This document shows positions 8,433 to 16,600 of a stretch of 42,971 nucleotides of DNA, piece by piece. Below the pieces are notes generated by a model. The model searched no databases. It saw only the letters and a list, made by a program, of their open reading frames with translations, and was not told the DNA's origin. A program made the translations under genes and the position numbers. The stretch comes from CAYRSS01 sp964426945. GTDB taxonomy: Bacteria; Planctomycetota; Phycisphaerae; UBA1845. The stretch is from contig CAYRSS010000034.1 of NCBI GenBank assembly GCA_964426945.1, positions 1 through 42,971 on the forward strand, given 5' to 3'. The first letter of the stretch is position 1; each line of letters begins with the position of its first letter.

Positions 8433-9986
8433 ATGACCATGCCCGCCACGATTGCCGTTCTCGACTTCGGCAGCCAGTACGTGCAGCTCATCGCCCGCCG
8501 CGTCCGCGAAGAGCACGTGCACAGCATCATCGTGCGCCCGGACATTGCGCCGGAGGAGCTTCGCGGCCTCAACATTGTCGGCCTGATTCTGTCCGGCGGT
8601 CCTTCCAGCGTGTACGAGGAGGGCGCCCCGCGATGCCGTCCCGAGCTGATCGACCTGGGCGTGCCGATCCTCGGCATCTGCTACGGCATGCAACTCGCCT
8701 GCCAACTGATGGGCGGCTCGGTCGAGGCGGCCCAGGCGCGCGAATATGGTCGGGCTCAGCTCCAGGTTCGCGAGCCGGATCGGCTCCTTACCCGCGTGCC
8801 CGAGGAAACTGCGGTGTGGATGAGCCACGGTGACATCGTCACGAGCGTTTCGGATGACTTCGTGGCGCTGGCCGCGACGCGCACCTGTCCGCTCGCGGCG
8901 GTTCGCCACGTCAGCCGCCCGTTTTATGGTGTTCAGTTTCATCCCGAGGTGACGCACACGCCCTGCGGCGGTCAGATCCTCCGCAACTTCCTCTACGACA
9001 TCTGCGGCTGCAAGGGCGACTGGCAGGTGGGCAACGTCATCCGCGACAAGATCGACGCGGTGCGGCGGCAGGTCCGTCCCGGCGCGCGCGTCATCTGCGG
9101 TCTCTCCGGCGGCGTCGACAGCAGCGTCGTGGCGGCGCTGCTGCACGAGGCGCTCGGTGACCGCCTGACCTGCATCTTCGTCGACAACGGCTTGATGCGC
9201 AACCGCGAAGCGACGGTTGTCGAGGGGACCTTCCGCGATCACTTTCACATCGACCTTCGCGTGGTCGACGCGACCGACCGCTTCCTCTCGCGGCTCGCGG
9301 GGGTGGTCGATCCGCAGGAGAAGCGGCGCATCATCGGCCACGAGTTCATCGCGGTATTCAAGGAGGCGGCCCGCGACATTCCCGACGCGGCGTACTTGGC
9401 GCAGGGTACGCTCTATCCCGACGTGATTGAGTCGGGCCACAGCCTCGGGGGCAAGGCGGCCAACATCAAGCTCCATCACAACGTCGGCGGGTTGCCCGCC
9501 GAACTGGGCTTCGAGCTGGTCGAGCCGTTGCGCGACCTGTTCAAAGACGAAGTCCGGCGACTGGGCGAACACCTGGGGCTGCCGCGGGAGATTGTCTGGC
9601 GCCATCCGTTTCCGGGGCCGGGGCTCGCCGTGCGCATCATCGGCGACGTGACGCGGGACAAGCTCACCATCCTGCGCGCCGCGGACGACATCATTCTCGA
9701 CGAGATTCGTGCCTCGGGCTGGTATGACAAGATCGCGCAGGCGCTCGGTGTGCTCCTCCCCGTGTCGAGCGTGGGCGTCATGGGCGACGGCCGCAGCTAC
9801 CACGGCCAGCACGTCTGCGCCGTCCGACTTGTTGAAAGCGCCGACTTCATGACCGCGGACTGGTTCCGGCTCGACTACGAAGTGCTCGCGCGGATTTCGA
9901 CGCGGATCATGAACGAAGTGAAGGGGATCAACCGCGTAGTCTACGACATTTCGTCGAAGCCGCCCGCAACGATCGAATGGGAATAG
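8433..9986 (+). CDS. guaA: GMP synthase (glutamine-hydrolysing)
   Basis: A 517-residue enzyme that aminates XMP to GMP using glutamine and ATP. The N-terminal class I glutamine amidotransferase has the nucleophile Cys83 in GICYGMQLACQ and the His170/Glu172 pair in GVQFHPEVTHT. The ATP pyrophosphatase domain carries the PP-loop SGGVDSS (225-231). The C-terminal dimerisation domain ends in the family-typical IEWE. GAGGA at 8418-8422 lies 10 bases before the ATG; Met3 is an alternative start. Together with guaB at 5402 it completes the IMP to GMP branch, with two membrane-associated proteins in between. Confidence 0.97.
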   Translation: MTMPATIAVLDFGSQYVQLIARRVREEHVHSIIVRPDIAPEELRGLNIVGLILSGGPSSVYEEGAPRCRPELIDLGVPILGICYGMQLACQLMGGSVEAAQAREYGRAQLQVREPDRLLTRVPEETAVWMSHGDIVTSVSDDFVALAATRTCPLAAVRHVSRPFYGVQFHPEVTHTPCGGQILRNFLYDICGCKGDWQVGNVIRDKIDAVRRQVRPGARVICGLSGGVDSSVVAALLHEALGDRLTCIFVDNGLMRNREATVVEGTFRDHFHIDLRVVDATDRFLSRLAGVVDPQEKRRIIGHEFIAVFKEAARDIPDAAYLAQGTLYPDVIESGHSLGGKAANIKLHHNVGGLPAELGFELVEPLRDLFKDEVRRLGEHLGLPREIVWRHPFPGPGLAVRIIGDVTRDKLTILRAADDIILDEIRASGWYDKIAQALGVLLPVSSVGVMGDGRSYHGQHVCAVRLVESADFMTADWFRLDYEVLARISTRIMNEVKGINRVVYDISSKPPATIEWE

Positions 9987-10002
9987 CCGCTCTGCGTGGC
10001 GA

Positions 10003-10395
10003 TCACTCGTGGAGCAGCCACTCCGCCACGGGGCGCGAGATGGCGTCAAGATCATATTCGATCAGGTGCGCCCGCAGAATCCACCGCCTGCCATCGGCCG
10101 TTTCGCCCACTTGGGCGCCTTCGTGCACGCCGCAGATGAAGTACCGCACCTCGACCTCCTGCCCCTCGTGCTCGACAAGGAAGGGCGGCTGGCCGATCAC
10201 GATCTCGATGCGAAGCCCCTGCTGTTCCAAAGCGATCCGCCGCATCGCCTTCTCGGCAGACTCTCCTGGCTGGACCGGCCCCCGCGGAAACATCCACGGC
10301 CCTGCGCCAGAGCCGTCGCGCACGATCAGCAGGTGATTGTCAAACCGCTCGATGATGGCGGCGCTGTACATCGGTCTGGCTGGCGAACGCGGCAT
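10003..10395 (-). CDS. Nudix-family hydrolase with degenerate Nudix box
   Basis: About 130 residues from the chosen ATG. The fold is suggested by YSAAIIERFDNHLLIVRDG, then FPRGPVQPGES, then a Nudix-like box: the initial G-x5-E is intact, but the REUxEExGU part reads RIALEQQGL. Two of the three usual metal-binding glutamates are therefore replaced (E to I and E to Q). It may be a weak or altered hydrolase or a binding protein. A GTG at 10497 would add 34 residues and overlap the upstream gene; the ATG at 10371 is also possible. None of the three has a strong ribosome site. It is last in a minus-strand series and converges on guaA with 16 bases between. Confidence 0.7.
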   Translation of the reverse strand: MPRSPARPMYSAAIIERFDNHLLIVRDGSGAGPWMFPRGPVQPGESAEKAMRRIALEQQGLRIEIVIGQPPFLVEHEGQEVEVRYFICGVHEGAQVGETADGRRWILRAHLIEYDLDAISRPVAEWLLHE

Positions 10396-10436
10396 GGAAG
10401 GCAGTTCAGTCTCGCAGAACAAGCGGGGCGCGAGCC

Positions 10437-11153
10437 TCACACCTCGCGCGGCGCGGCGGGCTCCTGCCCGGCGGACGGGCTCTTCGGATCGCGACACAGC
10501 GAGAACGTCACGGAGCCGATGCCGAACACGAGCAGGCCGATCGACAGGGCGACGCGAATGACGAAGCCGTAGCGGCTCTGCGTGCTCTTGATGTCGCGAC
10601 GGAGCCCGTCGATCTCCGCTGCGGGCAGCACGCTGCGCGCCACCGCCCAGCGCACATAGCCGATCACGCCGCCCGGCGGATACTCCGTCGCGAGAAACGA
10701 CTTCACGTCAGCCAGGACGGCGGCGTGGAACTCCTCCGCCGTGCGCCCGGCGAGATCCGACGCCTCGGCTCGCTCGACCACCGCCCGTGCCATCTGCTCT
10801 GGAAACGCGAGCCCCTCGCGGGTCATGCCAACGGCCCAGGTGAACAGCACCAGCAGCAGCGTCCCCGTCACGACAGTTGATCGCGTCTGTCTGCCGCCGC
10901 GCTGCGCGACCCGGTACACCGTCGCTCCGAGCACCAGCCCGAACAGCGCGAAGAAGAACAGCCCCAGGTAATTGGGCAGCAGCGCCCCATGCCCCAGCAG
11001 CCAGCCGAGCGGCAGGGCCAGCACCGCCCCCAGGGCGATCCCGCGCCACCACGCGCCCGTGCATGGCCCGAGGGCGGTGTTGGCGACTCCCGTCTGCCGG
11101 GCGGGGGCGGCGGGGGTGCTCGCAGTCGGATTGGCAACAGCGTCCTTGATCAT
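10437..11153 (-). CDS. Four-helix membrane protein, unknown function
   Basis: A 238-residue protein with an Ala/Pro/Thr-rich cytoplasmic start and four predicted membrane segments: about GIALGAVLALPLGWLLGHG, YLGLFFFALFGLVLGATVY, VVTGTLLLVLFTWAVG and VALSIGLLVFGIGSVTFSL. Between helices 3 and 4 is a roughly 90-residue polar region. No family recognised. Its start overlaps the stop of the DUF190 gene in an ATGA arrangement, so it is probably translationally coupled to the fluoride-export genes. A role in fluoride resistance would be only a guess from position. Confidence 0.7.
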   Translation of the reverse strand: MIKDAVANPTASTPAAPARQTGVANTALGPCTGAWWRGIALGAVLALPLGWLLGHGALLPNYLGLFFFALFGLVLGATVYRVAQRGGRQTRSTVVTGTLLLVLFTWAVGMTREGLAFPEQMARAVVERAEASDLAGRTAEEFHAAVLADVKSFLATEYPPGGVIGYVRWAVARSVLPAAEIDGLRRDIKSTQSRYGFVIRVALSIGLLVFGIGSVTFSLCRDPKSPSAGQEPAAPREV

Positions 11154-11500
11154 GGATGGCCCTGTTCGGCGTCCGCACGATAGCGGATGACTTCGACTTC
11201 CTCCAGCGTGATCAGCCCCTCGGTCACCATGCGGTCGAGCTCAGGCAGCAGGCGGCCGAGATTCTCGCGGGTGTCGACGATCTCGACCACCACCGGCAGG
11301 TCCTCTGACAGCCGGAGGATCCGGGCCGTATGCAGGCGGGAGTTGGCCCCGTAGCCCATGTGGCCTCGCAACAGCGTGGCCCCGGCCAGCTGCAGTTCGC
11401 GTGCCCGGCGGACTATCGCCTCCGCCAGCGGTTCGCCGTGCCAGCGATCTGAGTCGCCCACGAAGATCCGCAGGAGCGTCGCCTTCCCCGGCGTCTTCAT
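11150..11500 (-). CDS. DUF190 family protein (fluoride-channel partner)
   Basis: A 116-residue soluble protein of the DUF190/COG1993 family, recognised by LLRIFVGDSDRWHGEPL, the central GATLLRGHMGYG and the segment LPVVVEIVDT. Members are often encoded next to CrcB and have a PII-like ferredoxin fold; a regulatory or fluoride-linked role is proposed from that context. Start chosen at ATG 11500, preceded by GAGGTGAGG; a longer reading (to 11587) runs into crcB and lacks family similarity. It lies 7 bases after crcB and overlaps the next gene by 4 bases. Confidence 0.88.
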   Translation of the reverse strand: MKTPGKATLLRIFVGDSDRWHGEPLAEAIVRRARELQLAGATLLRGHMGYGANSRLHTARILRLSEDLPVVVEIVDTRENLGRLLPELDRMVTEGLITLEEVEVIRYRADAEQGHP

Positions 11501-11507
11501 CACAGCC

Positions 11508-11912
11508 TCACCTCGCAGCCATCCAAATAGCGAGTCGGTGTCCAGCCCAGCATGCCACGAGGCAAGCGGCCAGACTTGCCATCGCATTCAGCCCGGCACG
11601 GGCCAGTTGCCCGCCCTGCGCCAGCCGCAATGTCTCGAGCGAAAACGTGCTGAACGTCGTGTAACCGCCGAGCAGACCCACCAGCACCGCAGAACGCAGC
11701 AGCGGATCTGCCGCGGAGTTCATCAGCCGTTCGGCGAGGAACCCGATCGCCAGGCAGCCCGTGGCGTTGACCACAAGCGTGCCCGTCGGAAATCGCGTCG
11801 TGTCGCCCTGCACGAACCCGGCCACCAGATAGCGGAGCACACTCCCCGCCGCGCCGCCGATGGCAATCGCAGCCAGTCGGGCGAGCGGTTCCAGGCTATG
11901 CCCTGAGGCCAT
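11508..11912 (-). CDS. crcB: Fluoride ion channel CrcB/Fluc
   Basis: A 134-residue inner-membrane protein with four hydrophobic helices that exports fluoride as a dual-topology dimer. Family blocks are all visible: GGAAGSVLRY near residue 19, GTLVVNATGC (the pore Asn) near 44, and GGYTTFSTFSLE, which holds the phenylalanine-box and sodium-site residues. Length is typical. The DUF190 gene follows directly. I looked upstream (11913-12008) for a fluoride riboswitch and could not recognise one. Confidence 0.93.
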   Translation of the reverse strand: MASGHSLEPLARLAAIAIGGAAGSVLRYLVAGFVQGDTTRFPTGTLVVNATGCLAIGFLAERLMNSAADPLLRSAVLVGLLGGYTTFSTFSLETLRLAQGGQLARAGLNAMASLAACLVACWAGHRLAIWMAAR

Positions 11913-12008
11913 CAGATCAGCGCTCCATCCGCGGCCATCGCGCCTTGTGCCGCTCGACTATCATGAGCCAAGCCGGGTCGACCCGCAACGCCGCCGCTCC
12001 AGCCCGCT

Positions 12009-12527
12009 CTACACGAACGCGAGGAGCATGAGAATAAGGCCGAGCCCTACGCTGCCCAGCGCCAACAGCGGATTGGGTTGCTCCGAGAGCCGTTGCCGCG
12101 CGGCCAGCGGCAAACGGAACACGCGGATGTAGCCCATGCCAAGGAGAAAAGAGACCAGCCCGGCGATCATGCCGCATATCCGACCGAGGAAGGGCGCTGC
12201 GCCGCCGGCGATGCCCAGCGCCTGTCCAAGCCCCCACAGGGCGAAGCCGACGGCCGCGATCTTCAGCCCCACGAGCATCGCGCCGTTGAGTCCCTCCACT
12301 TCCATCGCTTTCCAGGCGAGGTCGGCGGCGAGACGCCGGACTTCCCGCATGCGGATGGTCCGCCCGCACTCGGGGCATCGCCGGGAGTACAGCCCGGTGA
12401 TGTTGTATCCGCATCCGGGGCAGTGAAACGCCGGACCCTCGTTCGACGGGGGCGTCCGGATGTCCTCCTCCGCGAGGATTCGGTTGAGATGTTCCGGATC
12501 CAGCGTCACGGGCGTTCGATTCCTCAC
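12009..12527 (-). CDS. Zinc-ribbon membrane protein
   Basis: A 172-residue protein. Residues 36-55 hold CPGCGYNITGL....CPECG, a two-CxxC zinc ribbon of the kind common at the N-terminus of planctomycete membrane proteins. Three hydrophobic segments follow: around VGLKIAAVGFALWGLG, ICGMIAGLVSFLLGMGYI and LALGSVGLGLILMLLAFV. The start is a GTG at 12527 without a strong ribosome site. It lies 99 bases after thiE and 96 bases before crcB on the same strand. Function unknown. Confidence 0.72.
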   Translation of the reverse strand: MRNRTPVTLDPEHLNRILAEEDIRTPPSNEGPAFHCPGCGYNITGLYSRRCPECGRTIRMREVRRLAADLAWKAMEVEGLNGAMLVGLKIAAVGFALWGLGQALGIAGGAAPFLGRICGMIAGLVSFLLGMGYIRVFRLPLAARQRLSEQPNPLLALGSVGLGLILMLLAFV

Positions 12528-12626
12528 CAGGTGCGACGGCCATCAGCCGCGATTTGCGGATGAGCCAGCCTGCGCGCCGCGCGTTCTCCGATCGGGCGGC
12601 GGCTCGCCGTTGCCGGTCGTCGGGGT

Positions 12627-13676
12627 TCAAGCCGTGGGAGCGTCGAGGGCTGTCAGGATTTCCCGCGTTGCCCGCCGGGGATCGTCCGCGGCGACGATCG
12701 CCGTGCAGGCGCATAGTGCACACTTCGCCGCACGAGTCACGTCACGCGCCCGGCTCGCGTTGATGCCGCCGATGGCGACGAGCGGCAGGCCCGTCGCTGC
12801 CCGCGCCTCCCGAAGCGTCTCGGGACCGGCCACATGGTCCTGCGGCTTGGTGGACGTCGCATACATCGGTCCGACCGCTATGTAGTCCGGACAGGACTCC
12901 GCAGCCGCCACGACCTGTGCGATGTTGTGCGTGCTGACGCCCACGATCGCGTCTGGTCCGGCGACACGACGAGCGGCGGCCACGCTCAGATCATCCTGGC
13001 CGACATGGACGCCGTGCGCGCCGCTCAGCATCGCGATGTCCGGCCGATCGTTGATCAGGCAGATGACCTCGTGCCCGCGACACAGCGCGACGAGGGCCCG
13101 TGCTCGGCGGAGATGCTCGCCATCGGGTAGCGACTTCTCGCGGAGCTGGATGCAGTCGGCGCCGCCCGCCATGGCCTCCTCGGCAACCTTGAGCCACGGG
13201 AGCCGACAGAGCGCTTCGGTCACAATGACATAGAGCCGAACCGCGCCGAATCGCTGCCGAGCGAGCGGGAGGAGCGCGACGCGCTGTTCGAGCGTATACG
13301 CGCGGTACCGCAGCTGCTCGATCCGCCCAGCGAACGCGGGATCGAAGAGCTTGCCATATTCCTCGATGGCCCGCAGAGCCTCGGTAACCCGTTTGCCCGC
13401 GGCCGCGGCCACCGCCGCAGCGGTAGCGCGCGAGTATTCCGACGGCGTGCCGATGGCGCGACCGACGTCCGCCTGGGTTGCCCGAGAGGCGGCCATCGGC
13501 ATCGCGAGCGCGGGCGGAATTGCCGCCGCCAGCTCGTGCCGCAATTCCTTGACCGCCGCCGTCAGGCCCTCGTCATCGAGCAAGAAGCGGGCGTGCTCCT
13601 CCATGACGCGCAGCGCTTCGCGCGCCCGGTTGAGGTTCGCGTCCACGATGCGCAGGGCTGACAAGTCGGCGGTCAT
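12627..13676 (-). CDS. thiE: Thiamine-phosphate synthase with ThiD2-type N-terminal domain
   Basis: A 349-residue two-domain protein. Residues about 1-135 match the ThiD2-like N-terminal extension (RIVDANLNRAREALRVMEE is its signature) found on ThiE of cyanobacteria and planctomycetes. Residues about 145-349 are the ThiE barrel, which joins HMP-pyrophosphate and thiazole phosphate to give thiamine phosphate. Barrel blocks include DCIQLREKSL, CLINDRPDIAMLSGAHGVHVGQDDL, GVSTHN, YIAVGPMYATSTK and LVAIGGINASR. The ATG lies 7 bases after the amidohydrolase stop, so it is probably cotranscribed with it. No thi-box riboswitch fits in that gap. Confidence 0.93.
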   Translation of the reverse strand: MTADLSALRIVDANLNRAREALRVMEEHARFLLDDEGLTAAVKELRHELAAAIPPALAMPMAASRATQADVGRAIGTPSEYSRATAAAVAAAAGKRVTEALRAIEEYGKLFDPAFAGRIEQLRYRAYTLEQRVALLPLARQRFGAVRLYVIVTEALCRLPWLKVAEEAMAGGADCIQLREKSLPDGEHLRRARALVALCRGHEVICLINDRPDIAMLSGAHGVHVGQDDLSVAAARRVAGPDAIVGVSTHNIAQVVAAAESCPDYIAVGPMYATSTKPQDHVAGPETLREARAATGLPLVAIGGINASRARDVTRAAKCALCACTAIVAADDPRRATREILTALDAPTA

Positions 13677-13683
13677 CGAGCCT

Positions 13684-16600
13684 CTACGGAGTGGATGCGG
13701 CCTCAGCCGTCGGCGTGGTGAGACTCTTCGGACCGCGGAGCGTCGGCGCCGCAGGCAGGTTCGGCGCCGGGCGGTTCCGGTACTTGTCGTACGAGTCAGA
13801 GTGCATGTTGTCGAGCGGCTGCGGCACGCCGTTGATGAATACGTGCGTCACCTTGGTGACCGTCTGAATCGGCGTGCCGGTGCAGACGATGAGGTCTGCC
13901 CGCTTGCCCGCTTCGAGCGAGCCCGTCTGATCCGCGATGCCGAGGATTTCTGCGGCGCCGCGGGTCAGCGCATATTCCGCTCGCGCTCGCGGCATGCCGT
14001 GCGCCACCGCCATGCCCACCGCGACGCCGAGGTTGAAGGACGCCTCCGCGCCGCCGCTGCCGAACGCGACGCGCACCCCCGCAGCGTCGAGCACGCCGGC
14101 GCAGCGATACACTGAATCCCACGGCTCGAACTCGCTCGAGGGCATGTCCAGCGGCGAGCCCAGAATCACCGCAATGTCCTTCTTCGCGAGCGTCTCAGCC
14201 AGCTTCCAGGCCTCGCGACCACCGATCAGGATCGGCCGCAGGCCAGTTTTCTCGGCGAAGGCCAGCGTGTCGAGGATCTGCTTGTAAGAATCGGCGGCGA
14301 ACAGCACCGGTCGCTCGCCGGAGACGTAGGGGATCATCGCCTCGAGCTCGAGGTCCGTGACAAAGCCCGATGCCTCGGGTAGGGTGCCCGCGTCGGCGGC
14401 GCGGCGCATGTCGGCATAGCGTTTAGCGCGGTCGATGTAGTGCTCCAACTCGCGCAGCGCCTCCTTCGTCCGCGCGCTGTCGCCGCCGGTTGCCGCGCCG
14501 CCGCGCCGTCGGCCGCCGCGAGCGACAGGCTCGCTCGGGACCGACATCCGCAGCCCCGCGTCGGCCACGAACATCTCGTCTGCCGTCCAACCGGCGAGGC
14601 GGATGATCGACGCCACGCCCGAGATACGGCCGCCCGCGGGCATGGCGAGAGCCGTCGTCACGCCGCACGCCCGCGCGATGGGTACATGCTCGGTCGGCGG
14701 GTGAACGGCCCAGATGGAACGCAAATGCGGGTTGTACGTTCCGATCTCGCTCGAATCGCGCGTCGCGCGAAGAGACCCGATTTCATAGAGCCCCAGCGAG
14801 GTGTCCGCGTCGATCAGGCCGGGGTACACGTGGAGGCCACGGCCGTCAATCACGCCCGCGCCCGGGGGAACCTGCACATCTTTGCCCACGCTCTCGATGC
14901 GGTTGTCGACGATGACGATCGTCGCGTCCGCAATCGGTTCCGCCCCGGGTTCGGCCATGGTGTGGACGGTCGCCCCGACGATCGCGTAGGCGCCGTGGGG
15001 CGTGGCCGTCATCGGTGTCGGCTCTACGGTTGCGACGGGAAGCTGATCCGCCGGTTCGTTTGGTTCCGGCGTGTCGTCCGCGAAGTAGACTTCGCCCTCG
15101 ATCAGCGTCATCACGCAGCGGCTGAACGTATTCAGCGGATGGCCGTTCCAGATCGAGATGTCACCGTCTTTGCCCACTTCCAGGCTGCCGACCCGTTGAT
15201 CGACGCCGAGCTGCATGGCGGGATTGATGGTGATCAGTCGCAGCGCCTCCTGCTCGGACAGGTCGCCGAAACGGATGCACTTGGCAGCCTCCTGGCCGAG
15301 GAATCGGATCGTCGAGGCCGAATCCGAGTTCACCGACGAGTTAACACCGTGTCGCGTCATCAGCGCGACGTTCTGCGGAATCGCTCCGTAGGCTTCGATT
15401 TTGTACGCCCAGTAGTTGGCGAAGCTCGACGCGCCCGCGCCGTGACGCGCGATCTCCGGGGCGACGCGATAGCCTTCCAGCACGTGCTGCAGCGTCCCGA
15501 TCCGGAAGCCGTACTCCTCGGCCACGTGCATCAGGCGCAGGATTTCGTCCGAGCGGTAGCAGTGCGAGTGCACCATCAGGTCGCCCGACAGAACCTCTGC
15601 CAGCGCCTCCAGGCGCAGATCGCGACGCAGGGGGGGCAGGTCCATGCCGTCGGACGAGCGGCGGCTGCGCGCCTCGCGCTCGGTGCTGTAGCGGACGGCC
15701 GCCTCGAGCGCTTCGCGGATCGTCAGTTCGACGCCCATCCGCGAATTAGGAAACCGGCGCCCCTCCGCGCCGGAGAAGTTCGACTGCTTGACGTTCTCGC
15801 CCAGCGCAAACTTGATCGTCCGGGCGGCGCCTTCGACGGGCAGTTCGGAAACCGGTCGCTCGTACTTGAGCTTCACGGTGATGTTCTGGCCGCCGATCGG
15901 GTTGGCCGAGCCGTGCATGACATGATGCGTTGTCGTGCCCCCGGCGAGCGCCCGGAAGATGTTGACCGTATGCGCGGTGAGAATGTCCCGGATCCGAACC
16001 TCCGAAGTGACCGACAGGGTGCCCTCGTTGACGCTGTCATCGCAGCCCAGATGCGAATGGCAGTCCACGATCCCCGGCATCACGAAGCGGCCCGCGGCAT
16101 CGATAACGGTAATGTCGGCCGGCGCTTCGATGTTCTCGCCGATCGCCGCGATCTTCCCGTCGATGATCAGCACCGAGCCGTTGCGGAGCATCGGGCCGGT
16201 GATAGGCAGCACGGTACCGCCGCGAATCAGGACATCGCCGCGGGTCTTCAGCGCGGGCAGGCGGTCGGCCAGCACCTCCGACTCAAACTGCGGCTCATCG
16301 ATGTCCGCCTCACCTTCCTTCTTGCCAGCGGCGGGCTTCTTCTTTTCCGGGGTTTTCTTGTCGTGGTTGTACTCATAGCGCTTGCCATCCACGAAGACAT
16401 ACCGGACAAACGCGTCCGACTCCGTCGGCATGCCCGTCGCGATCACCAGGTTGGCGAGGTACCCCCGCTCTATGCGCCCAAGCTGACTCTCGAGCCCGAG
16501 AAGTCCTGCCGGAACCGTCGTCAGCGCGGCCAGTGCGGCGTTTTCCGAGAGTCCGCGCTCGACGAGCGTGCGGAGATTCTTCAGGAGTTCGTCCGGCCCC

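Noticed and set aside
8403..10055. 550-codon open frame on the minus strand
   Set aside because: It is antisense to guaA and carries no domain.
11913..12008. Possible fluoride riboswitch before crcB
   Set aside because: The GGNGATGG-type core and the paired elements of the known fold could not be found. A covariance-model search would decide.
11917..12723. 268-codon frame overlapping the zinc-ribbon protein and the end of thiE
   Set aside because: The frame giving CPGCG/CPECG and membrane helices is the convincing one; this alternative is rich in Arg, Gly and Ala without a domain.
13677..13683. Possible TPP riboswitch before thiE
   Set aside because: Only 7 bases separate thiE from the upstream gene, too short for a thi-box; none was seen upstream of the amidohydrolase either.
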